Made by a program: the position numbers and the translations under genes | The notes under the pieces: model-generated | Seen by the model: only the letters and a program-made list of their open reading frames with translations | Databases searched by the model: none | Told to the model about the DNA's origin: nothing | Part shown: in pieces, positions 7,065-15,156 of the stretch | Position numbering within the stretch: position 1 is the first letter of the stretch | How the letters are laid out: the number at the start of each line of letters is the position of its first letter | Assembly (NCBI GenBank): GCA_001724175.1 | Contig: MEDT01000059.1 | Location: forward strand, 1 to 32,954 | Direction: 5' to 3' | Length of the DNA stretch: 32,954 nucleotides | Source: Cytophagaceae bacterium SCN 52-12 | GTDB lineage: Bacteria > Bacteroidota > Bacteroidia > Cytophagales > Spirosomataceae

Positions 7065-8546
7065 TCACTTAAATGCCTTCAACTGTTCCAACAGCCTGTC
7101 GGTGATCTTACGGGATCCCATTTTTTCCACATAATTGGTCCCAAGCCAGGTTTCGTACCCGCCCAGCTCATGATGTTCGGGAGTAGGCAGATAGCCGTAC
7201 CATCCGTTGGCCAGTGAAATTGTGAACGTAGACTTAAAAGGACTTTTTTCCTTGATCTCAAGACCTGTTTCCGCAAAGGTTTCAAATGGAATGGAAGCAA
7301 TGGCCAGGTCATCAATTTTCAAGGCAAGCATGACAGCCTTTACCTTTTCCGGCCATCGCTCCTGCACCCGGATCAAACGCTGGGCATAAAAAGGTTCCAG
7401 GGGGTGATACAATTTAATTTTATCCGGGTTTGCCAGTACTTCCCGGGCGCGTGCGAGCATTGCGGGAGTAGGTTTCCGGACTTCCAGGTCCAGTTCCGAA
7501 AAAGAAGCCCCCAGCGCTACGCTGGTCCTGTACTGAATCCGGGAATACTGCTTAAAGATCTTATCAGCTACATCCTTCGCAACAAGCTGCATTTTTTGGT
7601 AAGCGCCCATTTTTTCCGCCGGCCCCCTGAAATTGATATTATTGACATTTCCTGAAGTACCGTTAGACATCATCGCCACGAATCCGGGCGCTGCTTTATC
7701 GCCGCCCACCAGTTTCTTGAAGTAATCGCCAAATACACCGAAATAGTCGGATGAAACATGGTCGCCCGGAACGCCGCCCACATAGTGCAGGCTATAATTC
7801 GCCAACAACGCAATCGGGCGCCCATCGAGCGCCTGGACTGATACGAAAAACACTTCAGGATCGGTGGGACCGGCCGGTTTGTCAAGCGCAGGATTCGCCA
7901 CACCCGGGTTCATTCTTACCTTGTCCTGGACACCGAAAGGGTTGGTCATATCCGTACCCGGTTTCATAAACCAGCGTCGGTTAAACACGTGTTCCGGGGC
8001 GTTTACCGAGCCCCACCCTATCTGGGCGGGTTCCCGGCTATAATATGCCCGCTGCACGCCATCCGCAATCCGGCGCGCTACAAACTGCTGGTACTCATCC
8101 AGTTGTTTGCCATAGCTAAAATCTCCGGTTTGCTCTCCGGTCTTGATAGCGCTGACACTGGAATGCGTATGAGTGGCCGCCATCAGCACATTTTCTTTTT
8201 TTATTCCCGTGCTTTTCTGAATGATCTCCCGCGCCTCATCGTACACCTCGCGCGGTATCAGGCAATTATCGGCAATTACTATCGCAATCTGTTCAGAACC
8301 ATTGTCCAAAACCAGGCTTTTGGCATACAATTCGTCATGAATATATTTGGCAACCGGCGATCCGAAGCCTCCGATCAGCACATTATCCAGGAACGGCGTA
8401 ATATTGCTCATCGAAGCGCCCGCGCGCAGCGGCCCCGGCTTATGCTGAGCGGACAAGACCAGCGGGGAAACGCCTAGAATGATTGCCAGCATAGCAGCTG
8501 TGCGCCTACCGGCAGAGCGGATACGCGTTAAGGATGGGGTTTTCAT
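7065..8546 (-). CDS. Neutral/alkaline ceramidase-fold secreted hydrolase (copy 3)
   Basis: This 493-residue protein has an N-terminal signal sequence (cleavage near LSAQ, residues 31-34) and the same single-domain layout as copy 2. THTHS (125-129), H254 of NYSLH and the C-terminal glutamate and tyrosine motifs of the zinc site are kept. The loop at 299-304 reads GNVNNI. Here even the aspartate of the family GDxxxN motif is replaced, besides the missing serine. It may therefore have a different substrate from copy 2 or be catalytically impaired. It starts 27 bases after the stop of the propeller-cytochrome gene and is the first of the three tandem genes to be transcribed. Confidence 0.87.
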   Translation of the reverse strand: MKTPSLTRIRSAGRRTAAMLAIILGVSPLVLSAQHKPGPLRAGASMSNITPFLDNVLIGGFGSPVAKYIHDELYAKSLVLDNGSEQIAIVIADNCLIPREVYDEAREIIQKSTGIKKENVLMAATHTHSSVSAIKTGEQTGDFSYGKQLDEYQQFVARRIADGVQRAYYSREPAQIGWGSVNAPEHVFNRRWFMKPGTDMTNPFGVQDKVRMNPGVANPALDKPAGPTDPEVFFVSVQALDGRPIALLANYSLHYVGGVPGDHVSSDYFGVFGDYFKKLVGGDKAAPGFVAMMSNGTSGNVNNINFRGPAEKMGAYQKMQLVAKDVADKIFKQYSRIQYRTSVALGASFSELDLEVRKPTPAMLARAREVLANPDKIKLYHPLEPFYAQRLIRVQERWPEKVKAVMLALKIDDLAIASIPFETFAETGLEIKEKSPFKSTFTISLANGWYGYLPTPEHHELGGYETWLGTNYVEKMGSRKITDRLLEQLKAFK

Positions 8547-8573
8547 GTGGTTTAGGTTTAGAGTTCCTGCTGC

Positions 8574-11534
8574 TTAATTCGCTCCTTTCAGGAAAGCGAT
8601 CAGATCCAGTAAATCCTGGCTGCTCATGGTCTGCTCGAGCCCGTCGGGCATTAATGAAACACCCGGATTGTTCAGGGTCTTGATATTCTTGCGCAAAATC
8701 GTTTCTTCCGTCGAAAAGGCAGTCCTGATGGTCAGGGAGTTTTCAGTTTCCGACACGAGCCAGCCGGTAATGGTATTCCCGTCGTTCGTTTCTACATTCA
8801 GCGCCTGGTAAGCGGGATATACTTCGTAATTGGGGACCAGGATATGAAGCAGGATCGCATCCGGCGGCTGGTTGCGGATACCCGAAAGATCGGGACCAAC
8901 GTTCCCTCCTTCCATGCCTGCAAAAGTATGGCATGCCGTGCAGGTCCTCTGGAACACCTCTTTCCCGTTTGCAGCTACCGCTTTTTCGGCAAGCTTAGGC
9001 CTGAAGTCCTGGTAGACTTTCATCCGTCCGCCCGATTCGAGCTCTTCAAAATAGGCGGCAGCTTTCTTGCTGATCGACTCGTCCTTGTGCTTGATGAGCC
9101 GCTGGCGATCGTTTGAAGTAATCTCTGCCGCGCCTATCACCTTGCTTTCCAGTCCGTTAAAAAGGACGTTGATAAAATCAGGATTGGAAACCAGCGCCGC
9201 TATGACGGAGTTCTTCACCCGGGGAGTATAGGCCGACCAGGTATTCTTCGTGGTCATCAGGGCCGCTCCTTCAGGCGCTCCCAGCTTGGTAAGGGCAGAA
9301 ACAGTTTCGATCTGCAGCTCGGGCGGGTTTTTAGCATCCAGCGTCTTTTGAAGGGTAGATTTTACTTTTGCAAAATCATAATACCCCAGCAAAGCCACGG
9401 CATCTTTACGCTGCGAAACGGGAAGGTCTTCCCGAAGCGCGACGCTGTTCATGCTTTTCATAAAGGCATCGAGCTGCTTTAAGCCCGTCCGGTCGGGCCC
9501 GCTTTCCAGCAATGCCTGCAGCGCCGGCTTGTTTCCGCTGCTGATCTCGTTTCTTTTTGACACTCCTTCGGCCAGACCCAATACCGTGGCAGCGCGCCAG
9601 TCTTCTCCTCCTTTCTGGTTAAGCGTTTCGGTCAGCAGCGCTCTGCACGCATCGACCGTCGCGGCATTTCCGAAAAGCTTTCCCATATCCTGCATGACAA
9701 GGGCGTAAGCGCGTGCGTCTCCTCCTTTCTGCTTCCGGAATGCGGCCAGAAATTCGGGCAGCCTGTCGGAAATCCCGCTTAATACGGCATTCCGGCACCA
9801 CTTATCTTCCCCGTCACGTGCGGCAATTTTCGCCAACGCTTCTACTGAAGCCGGGGTTTTCTGGTTGCCCAGCGCAAGGGCGGTCATAAACCTCACCCTT
9901 TTGTCGGGATCGTCCGCTTTTTTGGCCAGTAAATCCCCCGGTAACCCATCGATCGAACTGTTCTTATCGGTCAGCCTGACGGCCTGCTCCCGCACACCCG
10001 GATCGGGGTCGTCAAGCGCCCTGACCAGCAGTGAGGCATCCAGCGCATCCAGGTGGCTCAGCAGCCATAAAGCGGCAGCCCGCGACTCTGGTACGGCAGA
10101 GTGGGCAGCCATCACTTTGAGCTCCTGTTTATATTCATTTCCCTTATCCTGCAGGATCATCCTGAACGCGGTTTCCCTGTGCCATTCGTTACGCGAGCCG
10201 AGGGCGCCCATCACTTTCTGAATACTTGAAAAATCCGGCTTAGCCAGCGCGTTTTCCTTTTGACCTTTACTGTAGATCCGGTACAGGCGTCCGTCGGTCT
10301 TGCCGCTTTCAAAATCGAGCAGGTGCCTGGCCTCTTCGGGAACGTACGACGGGTGATCTATCACTTTCCGGTACATATCCGCCAGGTACAGCGACCCGTC
10401 GGGACCGTGAGTCAGGAAGACCGGGCGGAACCATTCGTCGGTAGACGCGAGGAACTCCTTCGTATCGTAGGCCAGCGCCGAGCGGAATCCCGCCCCCTCA
10501 GGCTTCATCACCTGGCGCTGCACCAGGTTCTGGGCCGGCTCGCAAATAAAGACGTTGCCTTTATGGTCGCCGCTCATCCGGTCGCCGTTGTAGATAAGGA
10601 GCCCGCACGCCGAAGTGAAAGTGCCCGTATGCGACAGTCCCATCAGCTTGGGTATGAACTCAGCTGTAGTAACGGCCCCGCTGATGGGGAATACCTTCGC
10701 ATTGGCCTCGACATCGGAAACGTTCTGGTAGGTTTCCGTAAACATCAGGGATGGGTTTCGTTTCAGGTGCCACGGCTCGATCATCATCTGCATGACAGGA
10801 TGCCGGTTGGAAGTCCCGAAACGCCGTCCGAAGGGGTCGAATGCAAGCCCGAACTGGCTTCTCCCGCCGGTATTTTCAAATACGAAAGTTTCCGGGTTGA
10901 ACCTGCCGTCGGCAGAGGTAAAGCTTACGGCTTCTCTTTCGGGATATTTGGGAGAGGTAATCTTGCCGCCGTTCAGCCCGCTGGTCACATACACCCAGCC
11001 GTCCAGCCCCAGTATAGGGTGGCTCACCCTGATCTGCGCCGTCTTGTCGGAGTTGAAGCCGGTCAGCACCACTTCCTTAATGTCGGCCTTGCCGTCGCCG
11101 TCGGTATCCTTGAAATAGTAAATATCGGGAGCGCAGGTAACAAATACCCCTCCTTTCCAGGGGAGCACCCCGTTCGGATAAGTCAGCCCCTCCGCAAATT
11201 CGTAGCGGGTCTCGAACTTCCCGTCTTTGTCGGTATCCCTGAGCAGGGCTATCCTTCCGATCGCGGGGGCTTTCGAGCCGTCTATGGGATCGGGATAGCC
11301 CCGGTCTTCGACCACGTACAGGTCATTACGTTCGTCAAATGCAAAAGCCACCGGATCAATGACCAGGGGCTCCGAAACTACCAGTTCTATTTCCAGCCCC
11401 TCTTCCAGCCTGAAGCTTTCCAGGGCTTTCTTCAAACGGTCGGAATTGTCGTCATTCAACATCTTCACACCATGCTTGGTTGTCAAAGCAAAAGTGCACA
11501 TGCATGCCAGGAGAAATAAGATTTTAATCTTCAT
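8574..11534 (-). CDS. Secreted beta-propeller/HEAT/cytochrome c protein (PVC-type membrane-bound dehydrogenase family)
   Basis: This 986-residue protein has a signal peptide (about 1-18) and three regions. Residues about 40-425 form a six-bladed propeller of the putative membrane-bound dehydrogenase type, with calcium-loop-like DTDKDGK and DTDGDGK motifs. Residues about 440-840 are alpha-helical HEAT-like repeats. The C-terminus is a cytochrome c domain with the heme site CTACH at 865-869 and a likely methionine ligand in SLMPDG about 95 residues later. The architecture matches PVC-type heme-binding proteins. It probably passes electrons from oxidation of a sugar or alcohol to the respiratory chain. 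The natural substrate and any quinone cofactor cannot be read. It follows the sulfatase after a 339-base gap, so it may have its own promoter. Confidence 0.88.
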   Translation of the reverse strand: MKIKILFLLACMCTFALTTKHGVKMLNDDNSDRLKKALESFRLEEGLEIELVVSEPLVIDPVAFAFDERNDLYVVEDRGYPDPIDGSKAPAIGRIALLRDTDKDGKFETRYEFAEGLTYPNGVLPWKGGVFVTCAPDIYYFKDTDGDGKADIKEVVLTGFNSDKTAQIRVSHPILGLDGWVYVTSGLNGGKITSPKYPEREAVSFTSADGRFNPETFVFENTGGRSQFGLAFDPFGRRFGTSNRHPVMQMMIEPWHLKRNPSLMFTETYQNVSDVEANAKVFPISGAVTTAEFIPKLMGLSHTGTFTSACGLLIYNGDRMSGDHKGNVFICEPAQNLVQRQVMKPEGAGFRSALAYDTKEFLASTDEWFRPVFLTHGPDGSLYLADMYRKVIDHPSYVPEEARHLLDFESGKTDGRLYRIYSKGQKENALAKPDFSSIQKVMGALGSRNEWHRETAFRMILQDKGNEYKQELKVMAAHSAVPESRAAALWLLSHLDALDASLLVRALDDPDPGVREQAVRLTDKNSSIDGLPGDLLAKKADDPDKRVRFMTALALGNQKTPASVEALAKIAARDGEDKWCRNAVLSGISDRLPEFLAAFRKQKGGDARAYALVMQDMGKLFGNAATVDACRALLTETLNQKGGEDWRAATVLGLAEGVSKRNEISSGNKPALQALLESGPDRTGLKQLDAFMKSMNSVALREDLPVSQRKDAVALLGYYDFAKVKSTLQKTLDAKNPPELQIETVSALTKLGAPEGAALMTTKNTWSAYTPRVKNSVIAALVSNPDFINVLFNGLESKVIGAAEITSNDRQRLIKHKDESISKKAAAYFEELESGGRMKVYQDFRPKLAEKAVAANGKEVFQRTCTACHTFAGMEGGNVGPDLSGIRNQPPDAILLHILVPNYEVYPAYQALNVETNDGNTITGWLVSETENSLTIRTAFSTEETILRKNIKTLNNPGVSLMPDGLEQTMSSQDLLDLIAFLKGAN

Positions 11535-11873
11535 TGTAGCTGCCTGTAAATACCAGGCTTTTCAACTTTTAAATAATGTGTTTACAACCGGCCCTGAATT
11601 TTTGCAGGAATGTCGGGACAGCCGGGATTAAGAATTCCGCACCGAAAACTTCACTTGAAATTTTCTATCATAAATGCGAATAATCGTAGTGGTTCGGTAA
11701 AAGGTTATACTGAGAGTAATGCATTTTAAGGGAAAGGATTGATTATCGGGATAATATATGGGATCCATTCTAATAAAATCAACAAACCGGCTTTTTTGAT
11801 AAGTAAAGAATTTCAGCTGCAACACGCGTTGTTGACGGCAGCGTTCTTTTTACGTTATGTTTCGTCGAAAACA
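11535..11873. other. 339-base intergenic region without a supported gene
   Basis: This AT-rich gap separates the sulfatase from the propeller-cytochrome gene and is the longest gap inside the catabolic block. A minus-strand frame of 65 codons lies at 11628-11825, but its composition is basic and low-complexity and it matches nothing I recognise. I found no match to the TAnnTTTG promoter element on the minus strand and no strong terminator hairpin. A promoter for the downstream half of the block could lie here, but I cannot point to it. Confidence 0.6.
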
Positions 11874-13364
11874 TTACCTTTTATAATAATTGAATGCCTT
11901 TTTCTTTCCCGCAGGCCGCTGATTTTCACCTGGCTGTCCGAGGTCGCCCAAATCTTTTCTTCCACGCCCGGCCAGCTCATTTAGCCTGCGGACCACGTCC
12001 GGATTATCTGCTGCCAGGTTGTGCCTGGCCCCCGGATCTTCTACCACATTGAAAAGAAGAGGCTGATCGCCCTGCCCTTTTTTAAAAAACGGGTGTCGGT
12101 CGAAAGTTTCAAGAGGTAAAAAGAGTTTCCAACAGCCGCTGCGAACGGCCTGTAACTGCTGCTGCTCATAGTAAAAGAAAGCGTCATAAGGGGAAACTGC
12201 CCCTGACTTACCTTCTATCAAAGGCCAGATATTGAACCCATCCGTTGCGCGGCCGATGGTCCCGCCGGCCAGATAACTCAAAGTCGGCAGCAGATCCATA
12301 GTGCTTGCCATTTCATAGCAAGTAGTACCTGCAGGTATCCGGCCAGGCCCCCACATAATGGCAGGCACCCGGAACCCTCCTTCTGAAGTAGTGTAACCCC
12401 GTCCGTGCAAAGGCAAATTTGTACCCATTTCCACACTCTCCGGATCTTTCCCCATTGGAGAACCGTTGTCAGAAGTGAAGATCACGATCGTATTCCCCGA
12501 AATTCCCAGCTCCACCAGCTTATCCATTATTTTTCCTACAGACCAATCGAGCTCTTCCACGCTATCGCCCCACGGGCCGCCCGCGCTTTTGCCACGGAAG
12601 CCGTCTGAAGAAAAAGGCTGGGTAGTGCTGCCTGGCATAGCCTGGGGCATATACAGGAAAAAAGGAGCATTCCGGTTTTCGGAAATATATTCCAAAGCTT
12701 TTTCGGTATACTTCCTTGTGAGCATATTGCGATCTGTGCCCCATTCTACTATCTCTTCATTCACCATGAGCGGCAGCTCGGGCCATCGATCGCCGTCATA
12801 TCGTTTTCCGAGCTTCCTGCCTGTTTCGCGGGTCATATCGTCACTGTACGGGATCCCGTAGAAATAATCGAACCCCTGCTTTACCGGAAGGAAGTCCGGG
12901 TGATCTCCCAGATGCCATTTCCCGATTATTCCTGTACGATATCCCGCCGTTTTCAATACTTCCGCGATAGTTATTTCCCCGATGTCGAGTCCGTAGGGAG
13001 ACAACGGTCGAAGCACGGCTCCGTCCCGGTCGTTCCAGTGCAGCCCGACACGCTGGGCATAACAACCGGTCATGAGCGACGCCCGTGAGGGGGTGCAGAC
13101 ACCCGAGCTTACATAAAAATGGGTAAACCTGCGGCCTTCCTTTGCCATCCTGCTGAGATGAGGGGTACGGTTTACTTTCGACCCGAAAGGCTCTGTATCC
13201 CCATAGCCCAGATTGTCACAGAGGATGATGATAAAATTGGGCCGATCAGAGGGAGAGACAGCATTCGCTCTTTCATTACCGGCCATGATCCAATATGCCA
13301 GGAAAATTCCTGCTATCCGCCAGGATACAGATATACTACAGAAACCATTTGTCTTCATGAGCAT
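11874..13364 (-). CDS. Type I sulfatase (arylsulfatase A-like, family S1)
   Basis: This 496-residue exported protein has a signal segment at about 12-35. It carries the formylglycine maturation motif C90-T-P-S-R94, the GKWHLG motif at 148-153 and SDNG at 298-301, so it is a formylglycine sulfatase cleaving sulfate esters in the periplasm or at the surface. The first metal loop reads CDNLGYGD where many sulfatases have DDxGYGD. The segment that usually reads PHxxPHxPL reads PQAMPGSTTQPF (240-251), and the usual active-site lysine before the TTxEGG motif is R322. These changes suggest a distinct subfamily. M3 (13358) is an alternative start. The gene lies 14 bases after the Tat-exported hydrolase, clearly in one operon. 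Confidence 0.9.
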   Translation of the reverse strand: MLMKTNGFCSISVSWRIAGIFLAYWIMAGNERANAVSPSDRPNFIIILCDNLGYGDTEPFGSKVNRTPHLSRMAKEGRRFTHFYVSSGVCTPSRASLMTGCYAQRVGLHWNDRDGAVLRPLSPYGLDIGEITIAEVLKTAGYRTGIIGKWHLGDHPDFLPVKQGFDYFYGIPYSDDMTRETGRKLGKRYDGDRWPELPLMVNEEIVEWGTDRNMLTRKYTEKALEYISENRNAPFFLYMPQAMPGSTTQPFSSDGFRGKSAGGPWGDSVEELDWSVGKIMDKLVELGISGNTIVIFTSDNGSPMGKDPESVEMGTNLPLHGRGYTTSEGGFRVPAIMWGPGRIPAGTTCYEMASTMDLLPTLSYLAGGTIGRATDGFNIWPLIEGKSGAVSPYDAFFYYEQQQLQAVRSGCWKLFLPLETFDRHPFFKKGQGDQPLLFNVVEDPGARHNLAADNPDVVRRLNELAGRGRKDLGDLGQPGENQRPAGKKKAFNYYKR

Positions 13365-13378
13365 ACAAAGTCGTCAGC

Positions 13379-14968
13379 TCAGCTCAGCTCGGGAGCCACG
13401 CTGCCGTACTCCCAGGGCTTACCTTTGAATTCCGGGGCGGGCCTGCCTTTCGGCGCCTCGCCGGGCTTCAGCTGCCGCGCAAGATCTACCCCGATCGCCG
13501 CCATGCGTGTTCCTGCGTCGGGTACCAGGTTGCTGTACAAGGTCAGGCGGGTTTCATAGCCTCCTCCCCCGGCCGCCAGCGCCTGCTCGGTCGGTACGTA
13601 GCCTACACATCCGTTGGCCAGCATCGATATGAAGGTATATTCAAACGGGCTGTTCAATTTGATGTCCAGCCCGAACTGGCAGAAATATTCTGCGGGGTTT
13701 GTAATAATGGCTGCCGGGCCTATCTGGATAACCTGGACCTCGACCGGTACCGTCGGTTGTCTTTTGGCCATTGCGTCCAGCATGACCGTCTCCTTGGCAA
13801 AAGTCCATACCGTGGTGCCTACTTCTTCGGGCTTCTTTTTGACAATGGCCACGCTTTCCTTCACCTTTTCCGGCGACGGCAGACGGCGTTTCATATTTTC
13901 CCGGTGAACTTTATAGGCTACCGGGGCCAATGTTCCCCTGGGCATGTCCAGCAGCACCTTCACGGCTTCCGCCCCTACCCTGGCGCCCACAAAACGGGCC
14001 CATTCCTCGCCGGCACGGTTGACAAATACATTCCGGTTGTCGACCTGCGTCACATCGCCTGCCGCTCCCTGTATGAACACCACGACGCAGTCGGGCCCGA
14101 ATGCACCCCGGATGGTCTGCTCCAGGTAATAAACCCAGTTGGCCGAGGCGCCGCCCGGGTTGGTCGTCGTATGACAGGTATAGTTAACGATGCAGCCGAT
14201 GCATTTTCCCTTCTCATCCCAGGCCCCTATCACGCCAACTTCCGGGTCTATCGGGCCGGCAGGTTTTACGATCTCCGGGTTCAGCTGACCGGGATGGGTA
14301 TAAGTGAGCCCGTTTTTCATGAAAAAGCGCCTGTTAAAGGCAACTTTGTCCTCTATTCCGCGACCAATGCCCAGCTCCGCCGGACCGGCTTTGCCGTTGG
14401 CTTCCACCACTGCCTTTACCACCTGCTCCTCGACGGTTTTCAGGTAGTCGGCATTGGCGCAGGAAGACTTCTCGTATGCAAGCTCTTTCACAAGCGGATC
14501 CGCCCAGTCGAACTCCCCGGGCTGAACCATCCCGGTAGGCCCCGAAGAATGGGAATGGGTAGCGGCGATCAGGACGGCGTCTGCCGGGATCCGGGTTTGT
14601 GCCTCTATCTTTTTCCTGGCCGAAGCTACCAGCGACGCCGGCACCATCAGCGCATCTACCGCAACGACCGCCACGCTTCCCGAACCGTCCTTAAATACCG
14701 AAGCTCTTACTTTACAGGGGTCGTGGATCGTTTTATGGAATACCTTCCCGTATCCGCCCGGCTGCTCCATGCCCAGTTTGGGGGTTATGTCCTGCTCGGA
14801 GAACCCTGCCCTTGCGGCATCCTGCAATACCTGCCGCCCGGCGGAAGGCTTTACCGCAGGCCGGGCGCCGGCTTCAGACATGCCTGCGGCCGCCAGCCCC
14901 AGGACGGACGTTCCTGCCAAAGATTTTTTAAGAAAGTCCCTGCGGCTGTCGATGTATCCTTTTTTCAT
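13379..14968 (-). CDS. Tat-exported ceramidase-fold hydrolase (copy 4)
   Basis: This 529-residue protein begins with a twin-arginine leader (SRRDFLKK at residues 8-15, then a hydrophobic run to about 35), unlike the Sec leaders of the three other copies, so it is probably exported folded. The ceramidase-type domain keeps THSHS at 137-141, H266 in NYTCH, a glutamate in NPAE and a late GGGYET motif. The nucleophile loop is GDVTQV at 304-309, with threonine at the serine position. It is clearly more distant from copies 1-3 than they are from one another. It is the first enzyme gene after the SusD1 gene, separated by a strong hairpin. Confidence 0.87.
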   Translation of the reverse strand: MKKGYIDSRRDFLKKSLAGTSVLGLAAAGMSEAGARPAVKPSAGRQVLQDAARAGFSEQDITPKLGMEQPGGYGKVFHKTIHDPCKVRASVFKDGSGSVAVVAVDALMVPASLVASARKKIEAQTRIPADAVLIAATHSHSSGPTGMVQPGEFDWADPLVKELAYEKSSCANADYLKTVEEQVVKAVVEANGKAGPAELGIGRGIEDKVAFNRRFFMKNGLTYTHPGQLNPEIVKPAGPIDPEVGVIGAWDEKGKCIGCIVNYTCHTTTNPGGASANWVYYLEQTIRGAFGPDCVVVFIQGAAGDVTQVDNRNVFVNRAGEEWARFVGARVGAEAVKVLLDMPRGTLAPVAYKVHRENMKRRLPSPEKVKESVAIVKKKPEEVGTTVWTFAKETVMLDAMAKRQPTVPVEVQVIQIGPAAIITNPAEYFCQFGLDIKLNSPFEYTFISMLANGCVGYVPTEQALAAGGGGYETRLTLYSNLVPDAGTRMAAIGVDLARQLKPGEAPKGRPAPEFKGKPWEYGSVAPELS

Positions 14969-15086
14969 TTGCCAACTGTTAAAGATTAAATGGTTTAGTA
15001 CTTTTTTTCGATCATTTATTTAAAAACGATTAACTATATAATGAAAAACGTAACCGGCGCCCTACATACTCACCGCTACTTTTAAA

Positions 15087-15126
15087 ATAAACCTATCTCC
15101 TTCGTTCTGAAGGAGAATAGGTTTAT
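15087..15126 (-). terminator. 17-bp stem-loop between SusD1 and the enzyme genes
   Basis: The arms 15087-15103 and 15109-15126 pair over 17 bp with a single bulged base around a 5-base loop. On the minus strand the stem is followed by tattttaaaag, a short and imperfect U-rich tail. It sits 30 bases after the SusD1 stop and 118 bases before the next start. It fits a partial terminator or 3'-end-stabilising hairpin that would set the transporter genes at higher expression than the enzymes downstream. Confidence 0.7.
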
Positions 15127-15156
15127 CGACCATCTACCAACTATCAACAAAAAAGA

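Noticed and set aside
10260-11519. 419-codon plus-strand open frame opposite the propeller-cytochrome gene
   Set aside because: It lacks any family motif and lies wholly antisense to a well-supported gene; it is a by-product of GC-rich codon use. The same applies to long plus-strand frames at 2031-3017, 4407-5462, 13757-14989, 15172-16236 and 18955-19938.
11628-11825. 65-codon minus-strand frame in the gap between the sulfatase and the propeller-cytochrome gene
   Set aside because: AT-rich chance frame with no recognisable domain and no convincing promoter or conserved start.
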